The position numbers and the translations under genes are program-made. This document shows positions 36,444-44,697 of a stretch of DNA of 64,000 nt, one piece after another. The notes beneath the pieces were generated by a model. The model had not been told where the DNA came from, did not search any database, and was given only the letters and a program-made list of their open reading frames with translations. How positions within the stretch are numbered: position 1 is the stretch's first letter; every line of letters begins with the position of its first letter. The stretch is from RGIG3701 sp017403345 (GTDB taxonomy: Bacteria; Planctomycetota; Planctomycetia; Pirellulales; Thermoguttaceae), in contig JAFQOH010000194.1 of NCBI GenBank assembly GCA_017403345.1, forward strand, positions 1 through 64,000, read 5' to 3'.

Positions 36444-37729
36444 ATCGACGTGACTTTCTGCAGACAGCGGCCGCGGTTTCTGCCGCCTCTTCCGTAAATC
36501 TGGTCTCGACCTCCGAAAATGCGTCCGCATCAGGTCAGTCAGCCTCCGCACAATCAGTCCCCGCCCCATCGGCCTCCGCATCGTCAGCGGTTTCTCCGGA
36601 CGCTCCGCCGCAGGTCTTTCGGAATCCGTTCAAGGGCGGTCTTTCGCTTCCGTCGCTTGGTTTCGGCGTTTTCCGAATGCCGATGGACACGAACATCTCG
36701 CAAAAGCTCGTCGACACCGCCATGGCGTCCGGGATCAACTATTTCGACACGGCATACACGTACCTCGGAGGAAAAGCAGAGGATCTCTGCGCTCGGCTTC
36801 TGGCCAAATATCCGCGGGAAAGTTACTTTTTTGCCACGAAAATGCCGCCGATGAATCCCGGAAACACGCCGGCGGACCTCACCCGGATCTTTGACGACCA
36901 GCTTAAAAAAAGCCGCGTCGAGTACTTCGATTTCTACCTCTGCCACAATCTGCAGGTCAATTCGTGGGCACACGCGAAAAGAGTCGGCATGGTCGAATTC
37001 CTCCAGAAGAAAAAAGAGGAAGGAAAGATCCGGAATCTCGGCTTCTCGTTCCACGACACTCCGGAACTTCTGGCCGAGATCGCCGATTTCCATCCGTGGG
37101 ATTTCGCGCTCATCCAGCTCAACTATTTCGACTGGATCCCCTACCGCAGCGGCGAGCAGTATGAGGTCCTGCGCAAACGAAACATTCCGATCTGCGTCAT
37201 GGAACCGCTTCGCGGCGGCCTGCTGGCGGATCTGGGGGAAAAGGGAAACGCCGTCTTCAAAAATGCCGATCCGAATGCGACCGTGGCGTCCTGGGCATTC
37301 CGCTACGCCGCGTCTCTTCCCGGCGTCTTCACCGTCTTAAGCGGCATGGACTGCATAGAGCATCTGACGGAAAACATTCAGACTTTCTCCAATTTCAAAC
37401 CCATCACTGACGCAGAGAAAAAAGTCATCACGGCCGCCCTTGAAGCGTTCGGATCGACTGGTTCCATTCCGTGTACCGACTGCAAATACTGCCTTCCGTG
37501 TCCGCTGGAGATCGACATTCCGTCCGTCTTCACGATCTACAATCAGTTCAAAAGGACCATCGACATTCGCCCGCGGTTTCCGGGGATCCGCCAAATGGAA
37601 CTCAAGATGCTCGAACAGGCCAAAACGTGCGTTTCATGCAAGCAGTGCCTGAATCGCTGCCCGCAGAAGATCAACATTCCGGAAGCGCATCGGCAGGTCG
37701 TGAAAGACGAAATGAAACGAAACGTCTGA
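36440..37729 (+). CDS. Tat-exported aldo/keto reductase with C-terminal 4Fe-4S clusters
   Basis: A 429-residue protein. It starts MNRRDFLQTAAAVSAAS (twin-arginine signal), followed by a Ser/Ala linker. The aldo/keto reductase barrel has LGFGVFRMPMD, NYFDTAYTYLGGKAED (catalytic Asp and Tyr), FFATKMPP (Lys), DFYLCHNL (His) and GLLADLG. The last 90 residues hold CTDCKYCLPCPLEIDIP near residue 344 and CVSCKQCLNRCPQKINIP near 396, two 4Fe-4S sites. The start overlaps the stop of the polyferredoxin gene by four bases. Export with a ferredoxin partner suggests a periplasmic reductase fed by Fe-S electrons rather than a soluble NADPH enzyme. The substrate is unknown. Confidence 0.88.
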   Translation: MNRRDFLQTAAAVSAASSVNLVSTSENASASGQSASAQSVPAPSASASSAVSPDAPPQVFRNPFKGGLSLPSLGFGVFRMPMDTNISQKLVDTAMASGINYFDTAYTYLGGKAEDLCARLLAKYPRESYFFATKMPPMNPGNTPADLTRIFDDQLKKSRVEYFDFYLCHNLQVNSWAHAKRVGMVEFLQKKKEEGKIRNLGFSFHDTPELLAEIADFHPWDFALIQLNYFDWIPYRSGEQYEVLRKRNIPICVMEPLRGGLLADLGEKGNAVFKNADPNATVASWAFRYAASLPGVFTVLSGMDCIEHLTENIQTFSNFKPITDAEKKVITAALEAFGSTGSIPCTDCKYCLPCPLEIDIPSVFTIYNQFKRTIDIRPRFPGIRQMELKMLEQAKTCVSCKQCLNRCPQKINIPEAHRQVVKDEMKRNV

Positions 37730-37749
37730 GACGCTGAAACAGACGAAAT

Positions 37750-37790
37750 GAAAGGGAACGTTTCTGGAGACGCTCCCTTTCTTCTTTTTC
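37750..37790 (+). terminator. Terminator of the polyferredoxin/reductase operon
   Basis: GAAAGGGA pairs with TCCCTTTC around a loop that can add two or three more pairs; CTTCTTTTT follows, 20 bases after the stop. Confidence 0.8.
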
Positions 37791-37850
37791 GTGTTTTAGA
37801 GGTGAAAACGCACGGTAAACGGGCAGACCGCTGCCGGATGGACCAGCCTT

Positions 37851-39971
37851 TTACTCGCAGGTCACGAAAACCCCTTCTCCCGTTTCGAGCGGAAATACGT
37901 AAAAGCCGTCTTTGTCCGGCTCCTGCACTTCCGGGATCCCCTTGCGCCACGAGGTTACTTTTTTCGCATTCAGACGCAGTTTCACGAGAGTGCTCTGCGC
38001 CGCTTCAAGTTCCGTCATGTTCACGAGCGTGAATGCCGTCCCGTGCGGATCTTTTTCGTCTTCCTCTTTCGCGAAACAGCCGATCAGAAGTGGATCCGGA
38101 CAGGAGAGCTCGCGGATCGTTTTGAAATTGCGGTACTCATTCGTCATGCGCAGGTACGGGACCTCCTCCGACGCATTGTGCGTAAACGCTCCCAGATTCC
38201 GGTACTGGCAGAAGACGTCGGAAATGTTTCGGATCTCCTGAAAAACTGTCCGTGCGTCAAACCACGCAGGCATTCGGTTTCCGCGATAGTCCAGAAGCGA
38301 CGTGCGCTCCGGGCTTGGCCGGCCGTAGGTCCAGCAGAGGATCCCGCGGGCTCCAAATGAAAGGAGAGAGTAGCACTGCCAGCGGAATTCTGCGGCGTTC
38401 GGCGTCCGTTTCGACGGGATCCAGCCGAAAGTCTGGATGCAGCACCAGAATTCCTTTTTTCTTTCCCGCGCGACCGACGCGATGACGTTGATCGACTCAA
38501 TGTAGTCCGTGTACGTGTACCGCAGACCATTCCGCCAGTTCAGCGGGTAAATGTCCGTGCAGATGTAGTCCGTCGGCACGAGGTCACAGTAGCTCTCACA
38601 GTACTTTCGGTAAAGTTCCGGATCCGGATCGTAGTATTCGATCGCTGCGGCGTGGGCACCGAATTTCAGCTGTGCGGCATTCGCGTACATAGGCAGGAGA
38701 TTGATGTAGGGGATCTTGCCGGTCGCTTTGGCGTAATCTTCGCAGATCTTTCCGAAACGCGGATAGGAATCCGTTCCCGGCTCGTCGGTAATGTAGTGTC
38801 CGCAGAAAGAGGGATGGTCGAAGTACTCTTCCCCGGCAGTCTCGGGCTGATGCCAGCCTCCGTCATTGATGTAGACCTCGATCCCAAGCCGATCGCACTC
38901 CCGGAAGAGCATTCCGCGGTGCTGCGACGCAGCCGCTCCGTTCGTCGCGATGAGCAGGTCAAACCCGCAGTCTCGAAAATCCTGGAGCTGCCGTTCATCA
39001 AAATACTGCGCATTGAAACTTCCCCAGCCTCCGATCCGGATGCGCTCGCGCGTGAAGTACTCCGGCGGGAAAGGACTCGAAATGCGGCATCCAAAACGGT
39101 CGGCGATGTCCTCGGGAAGCGGAATGGCTGGACGTTCCTGCGTGACTTCTTCCAGTGTGTACCGTCCCGCTTTTTCCGCAATGTACCAGATAAAACCGCG
39201 CTGATTGACGCACGACGGGACCGGTTTCCCATCGCAGCAGACTGTCAGTGCCGTCCCGCTGCGCGCGGCTTTCACGAGCTCCGGAGTCCGCTCAAAAAGA
39301 AGATCCGCTTCCCTCCAGCCCTCTGAAAGCGTGCCGCCCGGGATCAGGCATCGGATCCCATGACGGTACAGGATCGTCTCTCGTGCATAGTCAGGCAGAT
39401 CGCGCGCGTCGGCAAGAAACTTTTTCGCAGCTTCCTCGGAAGAAAAGAATCCCAGCCGTGAGATCTCGAGCTGGGCATTCAGATCGCTCGGATTGATGGG
39501 GTCCAGACGGAATGACGTGACGGTCCCCTTCCAATTTCCGTGCTTTGCTGTCCGCATATCGAAGATCAGGTCGTGCCATTGTCCGTCACCCTGCACAGGA
39601 AACGGCGTAAAGCTCTCGTCCGAAAGCGTTTGGAGCGTATCTGTCGTGAAAAACAGACCGCCGATCTTCTGCTGCGTCTTCATCCGATAGCGAAACGCCC
39701 AAAACGGCCGCTCTTCCGCACAAAATTGCTCCTCCAGATCCATCGGAATGGCGAACGTCGTGTCGGTCCCCGTCGTCCGAAGCATCGTCAACCCCAGCTG
39801 CTGCGAGAGATCTCCCTGATTCACGACCGCTCGGGCAAAGTCGCTCCCGTGATTCAGGATCCAGACCGGCTCTTTCTTCTTTTCGTCCGCCCGACTTGGC
39901 AAACAGAGGGAAAAAGAGGCCCAAAACGTCAATAAAAAACACAAAACAGCAGCATGATCCCATTTTTTCAT
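37851..39971 (-). CDS. Large secreted protein, glycoside-hydrolase-like, activity unknown
   Basis: The 706-residue product has a signal peptide (hydrophobic LCFLLTFWASFSLCL, then PSRADE). Residues 35-200 look like a carbohydrate-binding beta-sandwich (FWAFRYRMKTQQK, GQWHDLIFDMRT, SRLGFFSSEEAAKKFL). From about 300 a TIM-barrel pattern follows: IRIGGWGSFNAQYFDE, DFRDCGFDLLIATNGA, GHYITDEPG (acidic pair), YICTDIYPLNWRNG, FWCCIQTFGWIPSKR, FGARGILCWTYGRP. A small C-terminal strand domain ends it. This is the layout of secreted planctomycete glycosidases, but no characterised family is recognised. AAAGGA precedes ATG 39971; the promoter is at 40082-40110. Confidence 0.8.
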   Translation of the reverse strand: MKKWDHAAVLCFLLTFWASFSLCLPSRADEKKKEPVWILNHGSDFARAVVNQGDLSQQLGLTMLRTTGTDTTFAIPMDLEEQFCAEERPFWAFRYRMKTQQKIGGLFFTTDTLQTLSDESFTPFPVQGDGQWHDLIFDMRTAKHGNWKGTVTSFRLDPINPSDLNAQLEISRLGFFSSEEAAKKFLADARDLPDYARETILYRHGIRCLIPGGTLSEGWREADLLFERTPELVKAARSGTALTVCCDGKPVPSCVNQRGFIWYIAEKAGRYTLEEVTQERPAIPLPEDIADRFGCRISSPFPPEYFTRERIRIGGWGSFNAQYFDERQLQDFRDCGFDLLIATNGAAASQHRGMLFRECDRLGIEVYINDGGWHQPETAGEEYFDHPSFCGHYITDEPGTDSYPRFGKICEDYAKATGKIPYINLLPMYANAAQLKFGAHAAAIEYYDPDPELYRKYCESYCDLVPTDYICTDIYPLNWRNGLRYTYTDYIESINVIASVARERKKEFWCCIQTFGWIPSKRTPNAAEFRWQCYSLLSFGARGILCWTYGRPSPERTSLLDYRGNRMPAWFDARTVFQEIRNISDVFCQYRNLGAFTHNASEEVPYLRMTNEYRNFKTIRELSCPDPLLIGCFAKEEDEKDPHGTAFTLVNMTELEAAQSTLVKLRLNAKKVTSWRKGIPEVQEPDKDGFYVFPLETGEGVFVTCE

Positions 39972-40081
39972 GAAAACGATCCTTTTTTAACCAAACAGTA
40001 AATCGGTAAAACAGCAAAACGGCAGGGATCTGTCTCAAATTCCCGACAGACCGAAAAGACCCGCATTCGCGGATCGATCTC

Positions 40082-40110
40082 ATTTTATCCGCAGCCCCTC
40101 AAAAAATCAA
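40082..40110 (-). promoter_or_regulatory. Promoter of the 706-residue secreted protein
   Basis: TTGATT (40110-40105), 17 bases, TAAAAT (40087-40082) on the minus strand. Five C residues touch the -35 box. Confidence 0.75.
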
Positions 40111-40131
40111 GGGGGCCCTGCTGCGGAAAAT

Positions 40132-40166
40132 AAAAAAGCCGACAGCAGATCCTTCTACTGTCGGCT
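40132..40166 (-). terminator. Terminator of the secretin gene
   Basis: On the minus strand AGCCGACAG pairs with CTGTCGGCT over a 12-nt loop and continues into TTTTTT, 28 bases after the secretin stop. Confidence 0.92.
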
Positions 40167-40193
40167 CCGAATCAGGAACAGCTTATGGTTTCA

Positions 40194-43100
40194 CTAAGTG
40201 GAGGGAACCCCCAGCTGCTCTTCCTCTTCTTCCTGAATGATGATTCGAGGCGTGACCATCATCATCAGGCTGGTGGTTTCGCGTCCAATACCGGTGTTCT
40301 TGAACAGACGGTTGATGAACGGGATCTTGTTGAGGATCGGAACACCCTTTTCGTTACGGCCTTCGCTCAGACGCTTGATACCGCCGAGGAGGATGGTACC
40401 GCCGTCCGGAACGCTGACCGTCGTGGTGACTGTGACGTAGGAGTATTCCGGGAGCTGGACCGTCGTACCCGAGGTGGAACCCGAGGTTGAGGTCGTCGTT
40501 TCCTTGTCGTCTTCCTTACCGCTTCCGGAGGTGTCCTTGCTTGTGGAGGTGCTTCCGGTGAAGGTGAATTCCGTGACGTCGCCGATCTGGCTGAAGAACG
40601 GGACCACCGTGAGACGGACGTATCGGCGGGAGTTGTCGGCCACTGCCTGGACGGTCATGAATGAGCCTTCCGACAGGACGACGATGACGGGCTGGAGCGC
40701 CGCGGCAAAGTCGCCGACGACCGGGATGACGGAGACCACGAACGGGGTGTCAGTCACGTCCTGAACCAAAGCCTGCTGCCCGTTGAAGAGCGTGACTTTG
40801 GGGGCCTGGAGGACGTTGCTGCGTTCCGTACTCTGCGCGGCTTCCATGAAGAGGTAGGCTTCCACGTCGGACAGGATGGCGAATCCGAGAGTTGCGCCGG
40901 CGTTTGCCGAGTTGTCGTAGTCGCCGTACATCGGGAGAGCCAGGCTGTAGCTGCCCTGACGGATCGCGATGTCCTGTGCGGCCGGAGCGAACTCACCGGT
41001 ACCGGTCGGTCCATTGCGTCCCGTGACGGTCGAGTGGGCCACGCCTGCGCCGGAGGTGGTGAACGCACTGGTGTTCTTGGACTTGAAGTTGAGGTTGAAG
41101 TCCATGCCGATCCGTTCGTAGAAGCTGTCGCTCAGGCTGATGAAACGGCATTCGATGGTGATCTGGAGGTCCTGGAGACGTCGGAGCTGTTCCAGAAGGT
41201 TCGCGATCTGCTCGTGAACTTCCTGCGTCTGGCTGACGACGAGGCTCAGGTTGACGTTGAAGGCCGAGATCGTACCGGCACCGCCGTTTTCGACCCAGGA
41301 ATCCGGGTTGACCGTGTTGGTGATCAGGTTGATGAGTTTGTCAAAGTCTTCCTGCGAGGCACCACCGGCATTTCCGGCTGCGGGGGAACCGAATCCAGCC
41401 GCTCCGCCGCCAACGACAGCACTTCCGGCACCGCTTCCGCCCATCGGGACGCTGATCTGCCCCATTCCGCCGGGTGCGACGGCTGCCGCTTCCGGAGAAT
41501 TGGCGTTACGGGCAGCGACGACTTCGACCTGATTCATGGCCTGCATCCACGGAGCCGCCGTCTGGGCCGCATTCTGATTCGCGGTGTTCATGGCACTGCG
41601 CAGTGCGCCTTCCAGACCCATGTTGGAGGAGGGCTGGAAATTCGGGATCGGGATCACGAGGTCCGCGACTGGATACGTGACGGCGTAGACGTCGGTATCT
41701 TTCTTCGCTTTGCTGGTGATCATCAGCACGTCGTTACGGATCGTGTAGCCGAGGTTCAGCGGTTCGAGGATCAGGTTCAGTGCGCTTTCCAGCGGGATCG
41801 CTCCGACCGTATTGAGGGTGACCGGCTGGGACGGCATGACGTTCTGTTCCGCGAGTCCGTCCGGAGCGAGGTGGATCGTGACGCCAGCCATCTGGGCCAG
41901 TTCATCCATGACGCTCTGCAGCGGCTGGTTGGTGTAACGCGCTTGGATCGGAGTCGAGAGGCTCTTCTTGATCTGGAGTTCCTTTTCGCTGTAGCGCGTC
42001 TGTTCTTTCAGATAGCGCGCACGGCGGCGGGCATCCAGGTCTTTCCAGTCCGTACCGTAGACCAGGTCTTCAGCCTGCGGGACCGAGGCTTCGTCCACAC
42101 CCAAGAACACTTTCGTGACCTGATCTTCTTTCTCGCTGCGGATCGTTTCATTCAGATGCTCGCGATTACGCATCTTGCCCATGTAGGCGAGCTGCTGCGC
42201 AAGAGCAGAATCCGGGTAGAGCGCTGCGGCACGTTTACCGACGACTTCCGCTTCCGCGAAACGGTTTTCACGCAGAAGCATATTGAATTCGTCCGTCAGT
42301 TCCTTCAGCTTGTCTTCGCGGTCATTGTAGTAGTCGAGGCGGTCGGCGAGCTTGTCCTGGCCTTTTTTATTGTCGGAACGCAGCTCGATCTCGGAGCGGT
42401 TGTCCGCAATGTAGCCTTCCAGTTCCGCCGTCTTGCTCTTGACGTTCTTCAGGAGCATCGTTTTGTGCTCTTCCGTCAGAGCCGCAGCTTCAACTTTGGC
42501 CTGGAAACTTTCCAGCAGCGCCAGTGCTGCTTTGGGATCTTCCTCGCGCAGCGTACGGGATTTCTGGACTGTGTTTTCGAACTCGGTGACGAGCTGTCCG
42601 AACAGAACATTGTTGTTTGCTGTGTCAGCCGGAGCGTTTGCTGCAGGAGCCGTGACTGGAGCTGTCATGACCGGAGCGGCCGGCTGATTCAGCATGCTCT
42701 GCATGTCGGTCAGACGCTGTGCACTTGCCGGATCGAGTTCCGCACGATACTGTTCCGCCTGAAGGACGATCTGACGTGCCTGATCACGATTTCCCTGCTG
42801 AAGCGCGGCCTGCGCCTGCTGGAGGAGCGTGTAGCCGATGCTGGTCGGAGCCGGAGTCTGTCCTGCGACCTGCACATTGCGGGTCAGGTCGGAGTTGGAG
42901 CTGTACGCAGCATTCTGAGCAGTCGGAGCACCGGAAAGCGGAGCCGTTGCGGAGACCTGGGAGACCGCCGGGTCAGCGACTCCGGACATCGCCAAGTCAC
43001 GCAGGACCATGGACGGACGGTCTTCACCCTGTGCATACGCGGAATCCGGAATGTTCAGCGACGCAGCCTGTGTTGCGAGCTGAGCAGCCTGAGCCGTGTT

Positions 43101-44105
43101 GCCGGACGTCATCTGAAGGCGAGCCTGTGCCGTCAGACTGCGTGCCTGCGCCAGTGCAGCATTCTGATCGTCCGCCGCCGGAGCCGCTGCGACTTGAGCC
43201 GCCGGAGCTGCCTGTGCCGCCGGAGCTGCCGGCCGACCTGCACGCTGATTCTTCGCGTTGTCGATGCGGGCCAGGATGTCTTTCGGCTGGACTTCGTACT
43301 GATTGTACTGAATGCCAAGGTTCTGAGCCGCCATCGCCAGATTCGCAGCGTCGTCGAGCTTGCCCCAGCCCAGAAGCGTCTGAGCCTGTTCGAGCAGCGA
43401 TTTCGACATCAGACCGCGAACCTCTTCCGTCTGGCCTTCCGCCTTCAAACGATTCAGCGTCGAAGTGAAATTCTGAATGTGCTTCAGAACGTTTTCGTGC
43501 GTGTCGTCGTTCACATTGTAGGGAATGTTCATCGCGCCGGCCTGATTTGCAAGCTGGGTCGCTCTCGCAACGTCGCCAGTCGAAAGAGCTACGCGGGCGT
43601 CGATGATCAGAAGGTTGCGCTTTCCGATGACCTTGGGATCCGCCGGATTCATGTTCACTGCCGTAGCGCCGACAGCGGGAGCGACCGGTGCGACCTGAAG
43701 GCCGGCGTTGGCCGAAGCTGTACCGGACATCGAAGCAGACTGAATGTCCGCCAGAAGTTTTTCCGGAGAATCTTCACCAGGACCAAATGCCGCGTTGAGC
43801 GTCTTTGCCTGATTGGCCCAATGTGCAGCCTGCTGCGAATCCCCCTTCTGCAGTGCGTCGCGGCCCAGCTTCACGAACTGGGAAGCCTGCGCCTTCGGGT
43901 CGATGTTCGCCGGACGAGTCGTCGCAGCTCCCATCGGATTCGCAGTCGAATTCTGGAGGCCGACAGCTGGCTGAGCCGGAGCCGCCTGGGTGCCCGGAGC
44001 CACATCTCCGAACGCGCAGGGCGTCATCAGCCCAAATGCGACAGCTGCAACCGCCACAAATGATTGTGCGTTGAATCTGTTCATTGTGTTTCTTTTTCTT
44101 TTCAT
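40194..44105 (-). CDS. Large type II/IV-pilus secretin (GspD/PilQ family)
   Basis: A 1303-residue outer-membrane secretin with a signal peptide (basic KRKRN start, FVAVAAVAFGLMTPCAFG). Residues 40-480 are Ala/Gln-rich with about four or five repeats of the pattern A-R-x-A-L-x-x-G-D-x-x-x-A-x-x-L-A-x-Q-A, as in helical-hairpin repeats. A coiled coil follows, then a secretin N-type domain (PLQSVMDELAQMAGVTIHLA), a Gly/Ala-rich insert (GGSGAGSAVVGGGAAGFG), and the secretin core with QALVQDVTDTPFVVS, VPDGGTILLGGIKR near residue 1245 and GVPILNKIPFINRLF. It would be the outer ring through which pseudopilins or substrates pass. ATG 44105 gives the best signal peptide; ATG 44084 is an alternative. 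No other secretion genes are adjacent. Confidence 0.9.
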   Translation of the reverse strand: MKRKRNTMNRFNAQSFVAVAAVAFGLMTPCAFGDVAPGTQAAPAQPAVGLQNSTANPMGAATTRPANIDPKAQASQFVKLGRDALQKGDSQQAAHWANQAKTLNAAFGPGEDSPEKLLADIQSASMSGTASANAGLQVAPVAPAVGATAVNMNPADPKVIGKRNLLIIDARVALSTGDVARATQLANQAGAMNIPYNVNDDTHENVLKHIQNFTSTLNRLKAEGQTEEVRGLMSKSLLEQAQTLLGWGKLDDAANLAMAAQNLGIQYNQYEVQPKDILARIDNAKNQRAGRPAAPAAQAAPAAQVAAAPAADDQNAALAQARSLTAQARLQMTSGNTAQAAQLATQAASLNIPDSAYAQGEDRPSMVLRDLAMSGVADPAVSQVSATAPLSGAPTAQNAAYSSNSDLTRNVQVAGQTPAPTSIGYTLLQQAQAALQQGNRDQARQIVLQAEQYRAELDPASAQRLTDMQSMLNQPAAPVMTAPVTAPAANAPADTANNNVLFGQLVTEFENTVQKSRTLREEDPKAALALLESFQAKVEAAALTEEHKTMLLKNVKSKTAELEGYIADNRSEIELRSDNKKGQDKLADRLDYYNDREDKLKELTDEFNMLLRENRFAEAEVVGKRAAALYPDSALAQQLAYMGKMRNREHLNETIRSEKEDQVTKVFLGVDEASVPQAEDLVYGTDWKDLDARRRARYLKEQTRYSEKELQIKKSLSTPIQARYTNQPLQSVMDELAQMAGVTIHLAPDGLAEQNVMPSQPVTLNTVGAIPLESALNLILEPLNLGYTIRNDVLMITSKAKKDTDVYAVTYPVADLVIPIPNFQPSSNMGLEGALRSAMNTANQNAAQTAAPWMQAMNQVEVVAARNANSPEAAAVAPGGMGQISVPMGGSGAGSAVVGGGAAGFGSPAAGNAGGASQEDFDKLINLITNTVNPDSWVENGGAGTISAFNVNLSLVVSQTQEVHEQIANLLEQLRRLQDLQITIECRFISLSDSFYERIGMDFNLNFKSKNTSAFTTSGAGVAHSTVTGRNGPTGTGEFAPAAQDIAIRQGSYSLALPMYGDYDNSANAGATLGFAILSDVEAYLFMEAAQSTERSNVLQAPKVTLFNGQQALVQDVTDTPFVVSVIPVVGDFAAALQPVIVVLSEGSFMTVQAVADNSRRYVRLTVVPFFSQIGDVTEFTFTGSTSTSKDTSGSGKEDDKETTTSTSGSTSGTTVQLPEYSYVTVTTTVSVPDGGTILLGGIKRLSEGRNEKGVPILNKIPFINRLFKNTGIGRETTSLMMMVTPRIIIQEEEEEQLGVPST

Positions 44106-44697
44106 ATTTTCCAAGCCCTGATTTTAGAAAATGAAAACGGGACGGCAAATGGTATCGGGCGCGTCAGGCTCGTGCCCGAATCGCACACTTTCCCGATTTC
44201 ATGGATCTATACCATAAATGACTACAGATGTAATACCGGGAACGGAAAAAATCGTCAAGATGAATTTCCTGACTTTTCGATCTTTTTCCGAATTTTTTGA
44301 AAATTTTAGCCTCTTTTTGAAAATTTTTTGATCCAATGCCCTTTTGTTTCCTTCCGAAAAATACGAATCTTACCTAATTTCAACTTTTTGGGGGGACTAA
44401 AACCGCGGCATCTAAGAGGTACAGCCTGCCGAGGCCGTACATCGTCAGAAAATATTCTGTTTTTTCCTGTTTTTCCTTTCCAGAACAGAGGCCACTGCAT
44501 GAAATACTGCTCTGAAAAATACTTTGCCGGACATTTGAAGACGCTAGGAGTGTTTCTGATAAATAAAAACACTGCAAAATGGAGAAAGTAGTGAAAATTT
44601 AATGATATGAATGATTGTTTTGGTTTTTTTGGAGATTCTGGCCGATAGATGGAAAAGTTTTTCGGTTTTTTATGTTTACGCAAAATGTTACGGGGTC
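44106..44697. other. Divergent intergenic region, secretin / porin
   Basis: About 590 AT-rich bases. Besides the secretin promoter, a weak plus-strand candidate (TTGAAG 44535-44540, 17 bases, GATAAA 44558-44563) may serve the porin. The 87-codon frame at 44328-44591 has no domain or ribosome site and is not called. Confidence 0.5.
44230..44258 (-). promoter_or_regulatory. Putative promoter of the secretin gene
   Basis: TTGACG (44258-44253), 17 bases, TATTAC (44235-44230) on the minus strand; the leader would be about 120 nt. Confidence 0.5.

Noticed and set aside
41034..44063. 1009-residue plus-strand frame opposite the secretin
   Set aside because: Arg/His/Asp-rich translation without a domain; the secretin on the other strand is clear.
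44328..44591. 87-codon plus-strand frame before the porin
   Set aside because: No ribosome site, no domain, AT-rich intergenic setting.
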